From positions 1 through 16,528 of the forward strand of contig JAJYWT010000031.1 of the NCBI GenBank assembly GCA_021791345.1: 16,528 nucleotides of DNA, in the 5' to 3' direction. The stretch comes from a bacterium. GTDB lineage: Bacteria > Chloroflexota > Dormibacteria > UBA8260 > Bog-877. The translations under genes and the position numbers were made by a program. The notes below the pieces were generated by a model, which worked only from the letters and a program-made list of their open reading frames with translations, did no database searches and was not told the DNA's origin. Position 1 is the stretch's first letter; every line of letters starts with the position of its first letter. This document shows, one piece after another, positions 1 through 7,681 of this stretch.

Positions 1-1578
1 CTCCTCGCCGTAGCCACCCAGGACCTCCGCGAAGCGACCGTAGGGGAGGTCGCCCAGCTTGTTGCCGACCTCGCCCCGCTCCTTGCCGTAGCGGGCGAGC
101 TGGCCGAAGCGGATCTGGTTCATGTAGGAGTTGTTGCCGACCACCCCGACGAAGGGAAGGTCGAATCGGAGCATGGTCTCGAAGTCGAACCCGGTCAGGC
201 TGAGGGCGCCGTCTCCGAAGTAGCAGAGCACCTCCTGATCTGGTCTGGCGAGCTTGGCGGCCATGGCAAACCCGATCCCCACCCCCAGGGTGCCCAGGGG
301 GCCTGGGTCCATCCAATGACCCGGCAGGTGCGGCTTGACCACCTGGCCCGCGGTGGTGACCACGTCGCCACCGTCCCCTATATAGATGGTGTCGTCGGTC
401 AGGAACGCGTTCAGCTCATGGGCCAGCCGCATGGGATGGATGGGCGTTGAGTCGGAGTGAAGCTTGGCCTCGCGGGCGGCCTCCAGACGATCCTCCTCGG
501 CCCGGAGCTCCTGGCGCCAGTGAAGGTGGTTGGAGCGGTTCATGCTGGAACGGCCAGATAGAGCCTGGCGCACGGCCCCCATGATCACCCCGCAGTCACC
601 GACCATCCCCAGGGTGACGTCCCGGTTGCGGCCGACGGTGCGGTAGTCCAGATCGATCTGGACCACCTGGGCGCGCTGGTTGAGGCGGCGCCCGTAGCCG
701 AGCCTGAAGTCGAAGGGGGTGCCCACCACGATGATCAGGTCGGCCCGGTCAAAGGCGAAGCGCCGGGTGAGCTGGAAGTGATGGGGGTCGCCCGGGGGCA
801 GGGTGCCTCGGCCCGCCCCGTTCATGAAGGCCGGAATGTCGGCCTCCCGCACCAGCCCCTGGGCCTCCTCGGCCGCGCGGCAGGTCCACACCTGCTGGCC
901 CAGCAGGATGCAGGGCCGTTGCGAATGGTCGATGAGGTCGGCGAGGCGCTCGATGTCAGCGGGGTCCCCCAGTGCCCTGGTGGACGCGCGGTAGCGTCCG
1001 GGGGTGGGGATGGCCGTCTGGTCGAGGGGGACCTTGGCATCCAGGACGTCCCGGGGGATCTCCAGGTAGCTAGGGCCTGGGGCCCCCTGGTAGCACTCTC
1101 GAAAGGCCATCGCCACCATGTCCGCGACCCGGCCGGTGGTGGGCACGGTGGCGGCGAACTTGGTGATGGGACGGAGCATGTCCACATGGGGCAGGTCCTG
1201 GAGCGAGCCCATCTTGTGCTGCGAGGTCGCGCCCTGCCCTCCGATCAGCAGCATTGGGCTCTCAGCCCTGAAGGCGTTGGCGACCCCGGTCACGGCGTCG
1301 GTCGTTCCCGGTCCGGCGGTGACCACCGCACACCCGGGTCTCCCGGTGACTCTGGCGTAGCCGTCCGCGGCGTGGGCGGCGACCTGTTCGTGGCGGACGT
1401 CGACAATCTTGATGCCCTCGTCCAGGCAACCGTCATAGATGTCGATGATGTGGCCGCCGCAGAGCGTGAAGATGACGTCGATCCCCTCCGCCCGCAGCGC
1501 GCGCGCCACCAAGTGGCCACCGGAGATCTCGGTGGAGGCCAGCTCGACCCCAGCCCGTTCGGATCTCAACTCCACCAT
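1..1578 (-). CDS. Thiamine-diphosphate enzyme, 2-hydroxyacyl-CoA lyase / acetolactate synthase superfamily (C-terminus off window)
   Basis: The reading frame runs 526 codons from ATG at 1578 without a stop to the window edge. The start has a purine-rich ribosome site (GGGGGAG, 8 bases upstream). The order is that of ThDP lyases: N-terminal pyrimidine domain with catalytic Glu64 in RHEQ and an AADGYARVTG helix (71-80), a central domain (about 200-345), and a C-terminal pyrophosphate domain with GDG (455-457) followed by NN (482-483), which binds Mg-ThDP. TAGPGTTDAVTGVANA (87-102) is also typical. The wording around HEQVAAHAADGYARVTG and GTLGVGIGFAMAAKLA resembles 2-hydroxyacyl-CoA lyases (HACL, human HACL2/ILVBL) and oxalyl-CoA decarboxylase. 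No ilvN or ilvC is adjacent, arguing against valine/isoleucine biosynthesis. Such proteins are about 550-570 residues, so some 25-45 are missing. It probably cleaves a 2-hydroxyacyl-CoA or decarboxylates a 2-oxo acid in the cytoplasm. The fold is certain, the substrate unknown. Confidence 0.9.
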   Translation of the reverse strand, partial: MVELRSERAGVELASTEISGGHLVARALRAEGIDVIFTLCGGHIIDIYDGCLDEGIKIVDVRHEQVAAHAADGYARVTGRPGCAVVTAGPGTTDAVTGVANAFRAESPMLLIGGQGATSQHKMGSLQDLPHVDMLRPITKFAATVPTTGRVADMVAMAFRECYQGAPGPSYLEIPRDVLDAKVPLDQTAIPTPGRYRASTRALGDPADIERLADLIDHSQRPCILLGQQVWTCRAAEEAQGLVREADIPAFMNGAGRGTLPPGDPHHFQLTRRFAFDRADLIIVVGTPFDFRLGYGRRLNQRAQVVQIDLDYRTVGRNRDVTLGMVGDCGVIMGAVRQALSGRSSMNRSNHLHWRQELRAEEDRLEAAREAKLHSDSTPIHPMRLAHELNAFLTDDTIYIGDGGDVVTTAGQVVKPHLPGHWMDPGPLGTLGVGIGFAMAAKLARPDQEVLCYFGDGALSLTGFDFETMLRFDLPFVGVVGNNSYMNQIRFGQLARYGKERGEVGNKLGDLPYGRFAEVLGGYGEE

Positions 1579-1629
1579 GGTCTAAGCTCCCCCGTTGCGT
1601 CTGCTGCGCCTGCCTCGGCTCCGCCCCCG

Positions 1630-1731
1630 CCGTTGTGATGGTCCGTGGCGTTAGAAATACCACGACCTACGGGGTTGAGTGTACCAGCGAGTGCAGCCGT
1701 CGGGGGGGGCGGAGATCCCCCGTTGTGATGG
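1630..1731. repeat. Two identical 12-base direct repeats in the leader of the ThDP enzyme gene
   Basis: CCGTTGTGATGG occurs at 1630-1641 and again at 1720-1731, exactly 90 bases apart. A degenerate third copy (CCCCCGTTGCG) lies at 1589-1599, next to the ribosome site of the ThDP gene. They sit in the 228-base gap (1579-1806) between the RraA-like gene and the ThDP gene, which otherwise shows no gene. The two exact copies flank an AT-richer patch (about 1650-1665) that could hold a weak leftward promoter, though no good -35/-10 pair is visible. They could be binding sites for a regulator, or chance in GC-rich DNA. Confidence 0.4.
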
Positions 1732-1806
1732 CGGGTAAGAAGGCCGCGGGTCGTCCGCAGACTCCCGACACGGATTCGCGCCGGCACCTGCAAGGGTCTG
1801 GAGCGG

Positions 1807-2460
1807 CTAGACAAGGGGGCGCCCCATTTTCGCCATGGCGCGTCGTCGAGCTTCTTCGGCCAAACGCTCCTCGGCGGCCGCCAGCACTGCGGGGATGTCG
1901 GCCCGCGGCACCACGACGACTCCGTCGTCGTCAGCGAGCACACAATCGCCGGGGCAGACCACCACCCGCCCACAGGCCACGGGATATCCGACCTCGCCGG
2001 TGCCCTCCTTGGTGGGGCCAGCAGGGGAGCGGCCCAGGCTGAAGACCGGAAACCTCATCGTTTCGAGGTCGGCCACGTCCCGGACGACGCCGTCCACCAC
2101 CAGGCCGGCGATTCCGACCGCGCGGGCCCGGGTCGCCATCAGCTCTCCGAATACGGCGTGGCTCAGAGAGCCCTGAGCGTTGACCACCAGAACGTCCCCG
2201 GGGCTGGCCGAATCCAGCGCCTCATGCACCCGGAAGTTGTCGCCACTGCGGACCAGCACCGTCAGGGCTGGCCCACACACTCTGGCGCCTCGCCAGAGGG
2301 CTTGGATCTGCCCTGCCATGGCGCCTGTCCGGTGCATGCAGTCCGCAACGACGGCGGTCGGCATCCGAGCGAGCCGGGTGACGAGGTCGGGGTCTGCGCG
2401 CGTCCAGTCTCTGGCCGTGCGCGCGCCCGGCAGAGCGGGCAACCGCCCGGTCTCAGTCAT
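1807..2460 (-). CDS. RraA family protein: 4-hydroxy-4-methyl-2-oxoglutarate aldolase / oxaloacetate decarboxylase-like
   Basis: The product has 217 residues, close to the 200-230 usual for the RraA/DmpK-like fold. The segment MPTAVVADCMHRTGAM (33-48) is the family N-terminal signature. GELMATRARAVGIAGLVVDG (105-124) followed by VRD (R127, D128) is the active-site loop. Class II pyruvate aldolases of this fold carry D-x20-R-D; here it is E106-x20-R127-D128, with Arg and metal-side Asp kept and the first Asp replaced by Glu. The known reactions are retro-aldol cleavage of HMG or CHA to pyruvate plus a second oxo acid, and oxaloacetate decarboxylation. E. coli RraA itself instead inhibits RNase E. 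The catabolic neighbours favour an enzyme. Start is ATG at 2460, with a modest GGGAAG site 5 bases upstream. It lies in line with the liv genes upstream and the ThDP gene downstream, probably as part of the same transcription unit. Substrate is not determined. Confidence 0.88.
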   Translation of the reverse strand: MTETGRLPALPGARTARDWTRADPDLVTRLARMPTAVVADCMHRTGAMAGQIQALWRGARVCGPALTVLVRSGDNFRVHEALDSASPGDVLVVNAQGSLSHAVFGELMATRARAVGIAGLVVDGVVRDVADLETMRFPVFSLGRSPAGPTKEGTGEVGYPVACGRVVVCPGDCVLADDDGVVVVPRADIPAVLAAAEERLAEEARRRAMAKMGRPLV

Positions 2461-2720
2461 AGCTGCTTCCCGAGGTCAAGTCACCGAGGTCTTTCCCACC
2501 GGCCGGCCTGCGGCTGCTCTGCCGGAGGCCGCGCGGCTGAGCCCCTGAGCTCCAAACCGCAGGTTGAGCCCAACGAGCTTGTGCCACTTGCCGATCGTCG
2601 ACGTCCCGGCAGCGTCGATTACCGCCGACGCCAAGGCCGGTCGCGGCTGAGGATCGCTCGGCAGACGGCACGAGTGTGCGCCCACGTCGTGGTGCACCTA
2701 TCGTCACCATCACGCCTAGG
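2461..2720. other. 260-base intergenic region between LivF and the RraA-like gene
   Basis: No convincing gene is seen. A GTG-started reading frame of 73 codons (2476-2697, minus strand) has fairly GC-rich third positions but no good ribosome site and no recognisable motif, so it is not called. At 2689-2697 the nine bases GTGGTGCAC are identical to the left arm of the palindrome at 8910-8930. A hairpin (2504-2531) is listed separately. No leftward -35/-10 pair of good quality is visible. No T-run follows a stem after the livF stop, so read-through from the liv genes into the RraA-like gene is plausible. Confidence 0.5.
2504..2531 (-). promoter_or_regulatory. Leader hairpin upstream of the RraA-like gene
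   Basis: CGGCCT (2504-2509) pairs with AGGCCG (2526-2531). After a G:G mismatch, CGGC (2511-2514) pairs with GCCG (2521-2524) around a six-base loop, giving ten pairs in 28 bases. On the minus-strand transcript it ends about 43 bases before the ATG at 2460. No T-run follows, so it is not an intrinsic terminator. It could protect or pace the downstream message, or be an incidental GC-rich fold. Confidence 0.3.
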
Positions 2721-3500
2721 TCACTCCGCAGCTGACTCCGAGGGCCGGCGGCTTCCGCCGAGGAACGTGTCGGCAAAGTCGGGGCTGGCGAGGAGGTCAG
2801 CAGGCGTGCCCTCCAGTCGGCAACGCCCCCCGGTGAGCACATAGGTCCGATCCGAAATCGCGAGCACCGCGCGGGCGCGCTGCTCGACGATCAGCACTGA
2901 GGCGCCGGTCGCACTCAGTTGGCGGATGTGATCTTCGAGCAGCGTGTTGGCGAGCGCGGGGGCCAGGTTGGCGGTTGGCTCGTCAAGGATGAAGGCCCGG
3001 GGCTGCAGCATCAGCACCCGGCCCATCGCCAGCATCTTGCGCTCCCCCCCGGAAAGCTGTCCTCCTTTGCGGGAGAGCATCCGCGCCAGCTGGGGAAAGA
3101 CCTCCAGGACGTGGTTGATGCGTCCGGGCACTTCGCGCATGGGCAAGAGGTACCCGCCCATCTCCAGGTTCTCGCGCACCGTAAGGGGGGCGAAGACGTC
3201 ATCGATCTGAGGCACGTAGCCGATTCCGGCCCGCGCGGCCGCGTCGGGGGCCCAATTGGTGATGTCGTGTCCGTCCAGCAGCACCTTCCCGCTGAGGACT
3301 CGGACCACTCCGACCAGGGACTTCAGCAGGGTGCTCTTGCCCGAGCCGTTTGGACCCACCACGGACACGACCTCTCCGGGGGCCACGCGGATCGACAGTT
3401 CCTGGACCACGGCCCGACCGGCGTAGCCCGCCGACAACAGCTCGGTGGCGAGTGCCGCTCCCTGAGTCGTCTGCGCGGCGGTCGCCACTTCAGCCGACAA
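2721..3500 (-). CDS. livF: Branched-chain amino acid (HAAT) ABC transporter ATPase, LivF type
   Basis: This 259-residue protein is one of the two nucleotide-binding subunits that power a HAAT-family importer at the inner face of the membrane. Seen motifs: Walker A GPNGSGKST (49-57), Q-loop Gln99, signature LSGGE (149-153), Walker B FILDE (170-174). The switch position reads VEQ rather than VEH, as is usual for LivF and unlike the LivG half of the neighbouring fusion. The start is TTG at 3500, chosen because GGAGG sits 6 bases upstream within the end of the preceding gene. A GTG at 3488 is the alternative. The gene overlaps the livM-livG stop by 11 bases, so translation is probably coupled. 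Family members move leucine, isoleucine and valine, but also urea, amides or aromatic acids, so the substrate is open. Confidence 0.95.
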   Translation of the reverse strand: MSAEVATAAQTTQGAALATELLSAGYAGRAVVQELSIRVAPGEVVSVVGPNGSGKSTLLKSLVGVVRVLSGKVLLDGHDITNWAPDAAARAGIGYVPQIDDVFAPLTVRENLEMGGYLLPMREVPGRINHVLEVFPQLARMLSRKGGQLSGGERKMLAMGRVLMLQPRAFILDEPTANLAPALANTLLEDHIRQLSATGASVLIVEQRARAVLAISDRTYVLTGGRCRLEGTPADLLASPDFADTFLGGSRRPSESAAE

Positions 3501-5307
3501 GGTAGGCCTCCACGACTTCGGTGTGCCCTCGCAATTCGGCCATGGTGCCCTGGGCCAGGACCCGGCCCTCGGCGAGGACTATCACGGGATCGCAGAACTC
3601 GTCCATGAAACCCAGTTCGTGCTCCACCAGCAAGATGGTCATCCCCTGCTGGCAGAGAGTCTGGAGGTGCCGCCCGATGGTCCTGGCCAAGGTGGGATGG
3701 ATGCCCGCCATGGGCTCGTCGAGGAGCAGCAACTTCGGCTTGGCCATGATGGCGCGCATGATCTCGACGAGCCGCCGCTGGCCGCCGGAGAGGTCTCCGG
3801 CGTAAGAGTCCGCGTAGTCCAGCAGCCCGAAGTGCTCCATCAGCTCGGTGGCCTCCTCGATCGCCGTCAGCTCCTCGCGCTGCCAGTAGTGGCGGCCGCG
3901 GAGCGCGCCTCGCAACGTATCTCCGCGCTGTTTGGGCACGGCCGACAGCAGGTTCTCCACAACCGTAAGACGCTTGAACTCGCTGGCCAGCTGGAAGGTC
4001 CGCACCAGGCCCATCCGGGCCCGAAGGTAGGCGGGGGTGCGAGTCACATCGTGGCCCTCGAAGAGGACCCTGCCCTCGGTGATGGGCACGGTTCCCGCCA
4101 GGGCTGCCAGCAGAGTGGACTTGCCGGCTCCGTTGGGACCGATCAGCCCGGTGAGGCTTCCCCGGGCGACCGAGATGCTCACCCCGTCCACCGCGCGGGC
4201 CTCCCCGAAGGTCACCACCACGCCCTCGGTGGCCAGGATCGAGCTGGTCTGGGCGGCCGAGCTCGGGGCCTTGGCCAGGGGAGCGGAAACGCGGCTTACC
4301 GGCTCGGCTGATCCCTCCCGCGTCCGCCCCGACAGGAGGGCCCGGGCCCGCGCGAACACTCGGCGCCGTGGCTCGGGGAGGATTCCTTGGGGCCGGAACC
4401 ACAGGAAGCCGACGATCAGGAGGCCGATCGCGACCCACTGCAGGGCCGGGATCATCCCCGGAGGGCCGATGGAGGAGGGGATGAAACGGGTCGCCTCCTC
4501 GAAGCCCACCGGCACCAGGATGGCTCCCAGGATGGCGCCCTTGTGGTTGCCAGTGCCCCCGATGATGATGGCCGCAAACAGGACGATCGTCTCCGCGTAG
4601 CCCCAGGCGCCCGGATCCCAGAGGGTGATGAAGCCCACCAGGATCCCTCCGGAGAGCCCCGCGGCCATCCCGCCCAGCACCAGCATGGCGGTCCGCATGC
4701 TGAGCAGATCCTTGCCCAGGGCGTTGGCGACCACACTGTTGTCGCGCATCGCGCGCATGCTGCGACCGTATGGAGACTCGGTGATGCGCCGGAAGAGCAG
4801 GTAGACCAGAAACGCGACCACCGCGGCGGCGGCGCCGTAGATCCACTGATAGGTCTGGGTCTGCGGGTTGAGCAGGTTCTGGAGGGGCTGAGGGACAAGG
4901 GAGAGGCCGGCCGCCCCGTTGAACAGGGGCACGAAGTTGGTCACCAGCAGGTTGAACATCACCGCCGTCACCAGCAGCCCGATCGCGGCCACGTGTCCGG
5001 TGAGGCGCCGGCCCACCAGTACGGCGAAGGGCAGCGCCACCAGGCCGCCGACCACGGTCGCGCCCAGGATCGGGATGGGAAACGGCAGATTGAAGCCGCC
5101 GATGTAGCTCTGGAAGCCCCCGTTGGCGGTGTCGTGGGGCAGGGCCAGGACCGCCGCGGTGTAGGCGCCCGCGGCCTGGAAGATGATGTAGCCGAAGTTG
5201 CTGATTCCTGCGATCCCGAACTGCATGGACAGCCCCAGGCAGGCGATCACGTCAACCGCGCCATAGATCAGCAGGTTGGCCAGGTAGAAGAGGGTCGCCT
5301 GACTCAC
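3490..5307 (-). CDS. livM-livG: Fused HAAT ABC transporter permease-ATPase (LivM-LivG)
   Basis: A single uninterrupted 605-residue frame joins two normally separate subunits. Residues 1 to about 310 are a LivM permease: hydrophobic segments, the family opening GLSMQFGIAGISNFGY (25-40), the coupling loop GRSMRAMRDNSVVANALGKD (181-200) and GGTGNHKGAILGA (250-262). A polar Ala/Pro/Arg linker (about 311-356) leads to a LivG ATPase. That half has Walker A GPNGAGKST (390-398), Q-loop Gln439, LSGGQ (506-510), Walker B LLLLDE (526-531) and switch His563. All catalytic residues are present, so the ATPase half looks functional. The start is GTG at 5307, with GGAGG 8 bases upstream. LivM-LivG fusions occur elsewhere, so this is a true domain architecture rather than an assembly join. 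With LivH and LivF it completes the translocator. Confidence 0.95.
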   Translation of the reverse strand: MSQATLFYLANLLIYGAVDVIACLGLSMQFGIAGISNFGYIIFQAAGAYTAAVLALPHDTANGGFQSYIGGFNLPFPIPILGATVVGGLVALPFAVLVGRRLTGHVAAIGLLVTAVMFNLLVTNFVPLFNGAAGLSLVPQPLQNLLNPQTQTYQWIYGAAAAVVAFLVYLLFRRITESPYGRSMRAMRDNSVVANALGKDLLSMRTAMLVLGGMAAGLSGGILVGFITLWDPGAWGYAETIVLFAAIIIGGTGNHKGAILGAILVPVGFEEATRFIPSSIGPPGMIPALQWVAIGLLIVGFLWFRPQGILPEPRRRVFARARALLSGRTREGSAEPVSRVSAPLAKAPSSAAQTSSILATEGVVVTFGEARAVDGVSISVARGSLTGLIGPNGAGKSTLLAALAGTVPITEGRVLFEGHDVTRTPAYLRARMGLVRTFQLASEFKRLTVVENLLSAVPKQRGDTLRGALRGRHYWQREELTAIEEATELMEHFGLLDYADSYAGDLSGGQRRLVEIMRAIMAKPKLLLLDEPMAGIHPTLARTIGRHLQTLCQQGMTILLVEHELGFMDEFCDPVIVLAEGRVLAQGTMAELRGHTEVVEAYLVG

Positions 5308-5382
5308 TGTGGATACCTCCTGACGGGCGTCGGCAACTGGTGCTGAAGGTCGGCGCTGCTGTGGGTGGCTCCGGTCAAGGCT

Positions 5383-6261
5383 TCAACTCAGGGAACCGGC
5401 GCTGAAAAGTCCCCGGGGACGGACGGCCAGCACGAGCAGCAGGATCACAAAGGCGGGCACGTACTTGTAGTCGGCGGTGATGAGCGAGGCGCTGACCTCG
5501 GTGATGACGCCAATCACCAGGGCGCCCAGCATGGCGCCGTACGGCTGGCCCGGGCCGCCAAGGAAGACAGCTGCCAGGATCATGACCAAGAAGAGGTCGG
5601 CGCTGGTGGCCCCGAAGCTGCCGGTGTTGATCGCAAACACGGTCCCCGCGATCCCGCACAGCGCCCCGGTCAAAAGGCAGGCGAGCGTGATGATTCGGTC
5701 GGTGCGGATTCCGCAGTTGCGCGCCAGGACGCGGTCTGCCGCGGTCGCTCGCATCGCCTTGCCGAACCGGGTGTAGCGTAACAGGAGATGAAGCCCGACC
5801 ATGAAGACGACGCTGAGGCCCATGATCGTGATCTGCACCACGGTTAGGGTCATGCCCAGGAAGTTGAGAGTTGCCCCCTGGCTCAGGGTGTAGGAGACGT
5901 TGGCCGTGCCCTCCAGCGCCTGCACCAGGTACTCGATGATCAGCAGCACCCCCAAAGAGACGATCACCACCGCCACCGGCGATGTGCCGCGGCGCTGAAA
6001 CGGCGAGTAGATGTACTTGTTGAGCACCAGCGACACGACCGCTCCGAAGACCGCCGCCACCACCATCGCCAGCCAGATCGACTGTCCATGCCCGAGCTGG
6101 TTGATGAGGTAGGCCACGTAGGCGCTGGCGATCATCACCGAGGCGTAGGCCAGGTTGAGTACGTCGGTGACTCCGAACTGGACCGTGAAGCCCACTGCGG
6201 CGATCGCCAGCACCGAGGCGGTGATGAGGCCAAAGCCGATCGATTCGATGAAGAGGCTCAT
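5383..6261 (-). CDS. livH: Branched-chain amino acid (HAAT) ABC transporter permease, LivH type
   Basis: This 292-residue integral membrane protein forms one half of the translocation pore with the LivM portion of the fusion protein. The N-terminus (GFGLITASVLAIAAVGF, then FGVTDVLNLAY at 29-39) is the LivH opening. The cytoplasmic coupling loop FGKAMRATAADRVLARNCGI (166-185) contacts the ATPases. GGPGQPYGAMLGAL (235-248) and the closing KYVPAFVILLLVLAVRP (266-282) are typical. The length matches the family. ATG at 6261 is chosen because translation from it gives the full first membrane helix; the ribosome site is weak (GGAA, about 12 bases upstream). The gene follows the binding-protein gene by 77 bases containing a strong stem-loop and precedes livM-livG by 75 bases. 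Confidence 0.95.
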   Translation of the reverse strand: MSLFIESIGFGLITASVLAIAAVGFTVQFGVTDVLNLAYASVMIASAYVAYLINQLGHGQSIWLAMVVAAVFGAVVSLVLNKYIYSPFQRRGTSPVAVVIVSLGVLLIIEYLVQALEGTANVSYTLSQGATLNFLGMTLTVVQITIMGLSVVFMVGLHLLLRYTRFGKAMRATAADRVLARNCGIRTDRIITLACLLTGALCGIAGTVFAINTGSFGATSADLFLVMILAAVFLGGPGQPYGAMLGALVIGVITEVSASLITADYKYVPAFVILLLVLAVRPRGLFSAGSLS

Positions 6262-6291
6262 GGACGAAATTGGTTCCTGGCAGGGGGTGGA

Positions 6292-6320
6292 CCGGGTGGG
6301 GCAGCTGCTGCCCCACCCGG
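6292..6320 (-). promoter_or_regulatory. Intercistronic 13-bp stem-loop between binding-protein gene and livH
   Basis: CCGGGTGGGGCAG (6292-6304) is followed by CTG and then its exact reverse complement (6308-6320). The result is a perfect, GC-rich 13-pair stem with a three-base loop. It lies 18 bases after the binding-protein stop on the minus-strand transcript, and no T-run follows. In many binding-protein-dependent ABC operons such a stem shields the upstream message from 3'-to-5' decay, so that binding protein outnumbers permease. That role is inferred here from position and structure. A partial terminator is the alternative. Confidence 0.75.
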
Positions 6321-6338
6321 GAGAGGGTCAGAGAATGA

Positions 6339-7661
6339 CTACTGCACGGCCCGGTAGTGGGCGGTCGAGATTCCGGCCAGCACGACCACGTTCCCATTCG
6401 GCTGGTAGCCGTCGACCTGGAATATGCCCGGGGAGTCGTGGTAGCTGTCGAAGCTGGTCGGGCCGCCGGGCCCGATGTAGCGGATTGCCTTGCCCTTGGC
6501 AAGCTCGGCCTTGCCCTGGGCGAAGCTGTGCACCACCACCGCGCCCGGCACACCGTCCCCGATCTTGAGGATGTCGGCCTTGTAGACGCTGGGGTTGGTA
6601 CTCTTCGACATCACCATCGCGAGGGCCGCCAGATTCATCCCGTCGAAGAGGTGGACGGCACCCGGTCCGGAGAGCAGGGTCTCCAGGCTGCCGGCGTCCA
6701 GGCTCTTGACCTGCGATTTGACCGCCTCCATGGCGTCGTAGAACGGCGTGTAGTCGGGCCCCGAGGTCGCGGTGACCAGGTTGTCGGCCACGTAGTTCTG
6801 GGCCAGGGTGGACGCACCGACCGCGCCGGCGACCGCCGAGAACCAGGCGGGTGAGATGGTGGCCGATGTCCCGATCACCGGGATCATCTTGCCTCCGTTC
6901 AACTGCTTGACCTCGGACAGGAAGGTGGCGTCGGCTGAGCCCAGGGCCTCGGTCATGATCGCCTGCGGATGACTCGCGACCACGGTCTCGGCCTCAGTCC
7001 TGAATGTGCTGGCGGAGAGGTCCAGGGTGACGTTGGCAGTGAGCGTGATTCCCGCCTTCCTGAGCGACTGGATGGCGGGCTGCACGAAGGTCTGCGACCC
7101 GATGTCATTGCCGAAGGCCATGGCAACTCGGGTGTAGTGCTTGTAGTACTTGGCGATGGCGACCATCGCGTACGACTCGGCCAGGTCCGGTGGGACCAGC
7201 CGGAAGAAATACGGGTAGTGGACATGATCGAACTCGGACTGCCCGGTCATGCAGAACATAACCATCTTCTTTGAGTTGATGATGGGGACCACCGACGCTG
7301 CCTCGTCAGAGGTGCAGCCGATGACCAAGACCAGGTGCGGCTCGGTCGCAAACATCTGGTTGGTCGCCGGGACCGCGTCAGCCGGGTCTCCGCGGGTGTC
7401 GAAGGTGGCACAGGTCAGCTTGTGGCCGAGGACGCCCCCCGCCTCGTTGATCTGCTTGGTCGCGCCCAGGCAGGACGCCTCGTAGTAACCGCCGAGGGCA
7501 GCGTCGGGTCCGGTGAACGGAGCCAGGTCAGCGATCACCAGCGGGTACTTGCCCGTGGTGCTGGTCGTGGTGGTGGACGAGCAGGCGGCGAGGAGGATCC
7601 CCCCAATCGCGAGGATCGCCCCCACCTTGACGGCGTGGGGTAACTTGCGCAGTGCGGTCAT
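6339..7661 (-). CDS. HAAT-type substrate-binding lipoprotein (LivJ/LivK-like, Peripla_BP_6)
   Basis: From ATG at 7661 the product has 440 residues. It begins with a lipoprotein signal (basic MTALRK, hydrophobic VGAILAIGGILLAAC) with lipobox Cys27, then a Ser/Thr linker and a type I binding-protein fold opening with VIADLAPFTGPDAALGG. The family elements INEAGGVLGHKL, ATEPHLVLVIGCTSDEA and FFRLVPPD follow. It should capture the substrate outside the membrane for LivH/LivMG/LivF. An upstream in-frame ATG at 7685 would add eight residues (MKGVHPPA). I prefer 7661 because the signal then aligns residue for residue with that of the other binding protein (Cys27 in both) and AAGGGAG lies upstream, though 14 bases away. 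Start 7685 remains possible, since it overlaps the preceding small ORF as ATGA. The ligand cannot be read from sequence. Confidence 0.93.
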   Translation of the reverse strand: MTALRKLPHAVKVGAILAIGGILLAACSSTTTTSTTGKYPLVIADLAPFTGPDAALGGYYEASCLGATKQINEAGGVLGHKLTCATFDTRGDPADAVPATNQMFATEPHLVLVIGCTSDEAASVVPIINSKKMVMFCMTGQSEFDHVHYPYFFRLVPPDLAESYAMVAIAKYYKHYTRVAMAFGNDIGSQTFVQPAIQSLRKAGITLTANVTLDLSASTFRTEAETVVASHPQAIMTEALGSADATFLSEVKQLNGGKMIPVIGTSATISPAWFSAVAGAVGASTLAQNYVADNLVTATSGPDYTPFYDAMEAVKSQVKSLDAGSLETLLSGPGAVHLFDGMNLAALAMVMSKSTNPSVYKADILKIGDGVPGAVVVHSFAQGKAELAKGKAIRYIGPGGPTSFDSYHDSPGIFQVDGYQPNGNVVVLAGISTAHYRAVQ

Positions 7662-7681
7662 GGCTGGTGGATGGACTCCCT

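Noticed and set aside
778..1638. 286-codon plus-strand frame opposite the ThDP gene
   Set aside because: It is antisense to a frame with full ThDP motifs and has no recognisable domain.
2476..2697. 73-codon GTG-started frame between livF and the RraA-like gene
   Set aside because: It has no good ribosome site and no motif. Its GC-rich third positions alone are not enough in this background.
4387..5346. 319-codon plus-strand frame opposite livM-livG
   Set aside because: It is antisense to a well-supported transporter gene and has low-complexity Gln/Gly/His/Arg composition.
6292..6320. Intrinsic terminator after the binding-protein gene
   Set aside because: The stem is strong but is followed by mixed bases with no T-run, so termination is less likely than message stabilisation.
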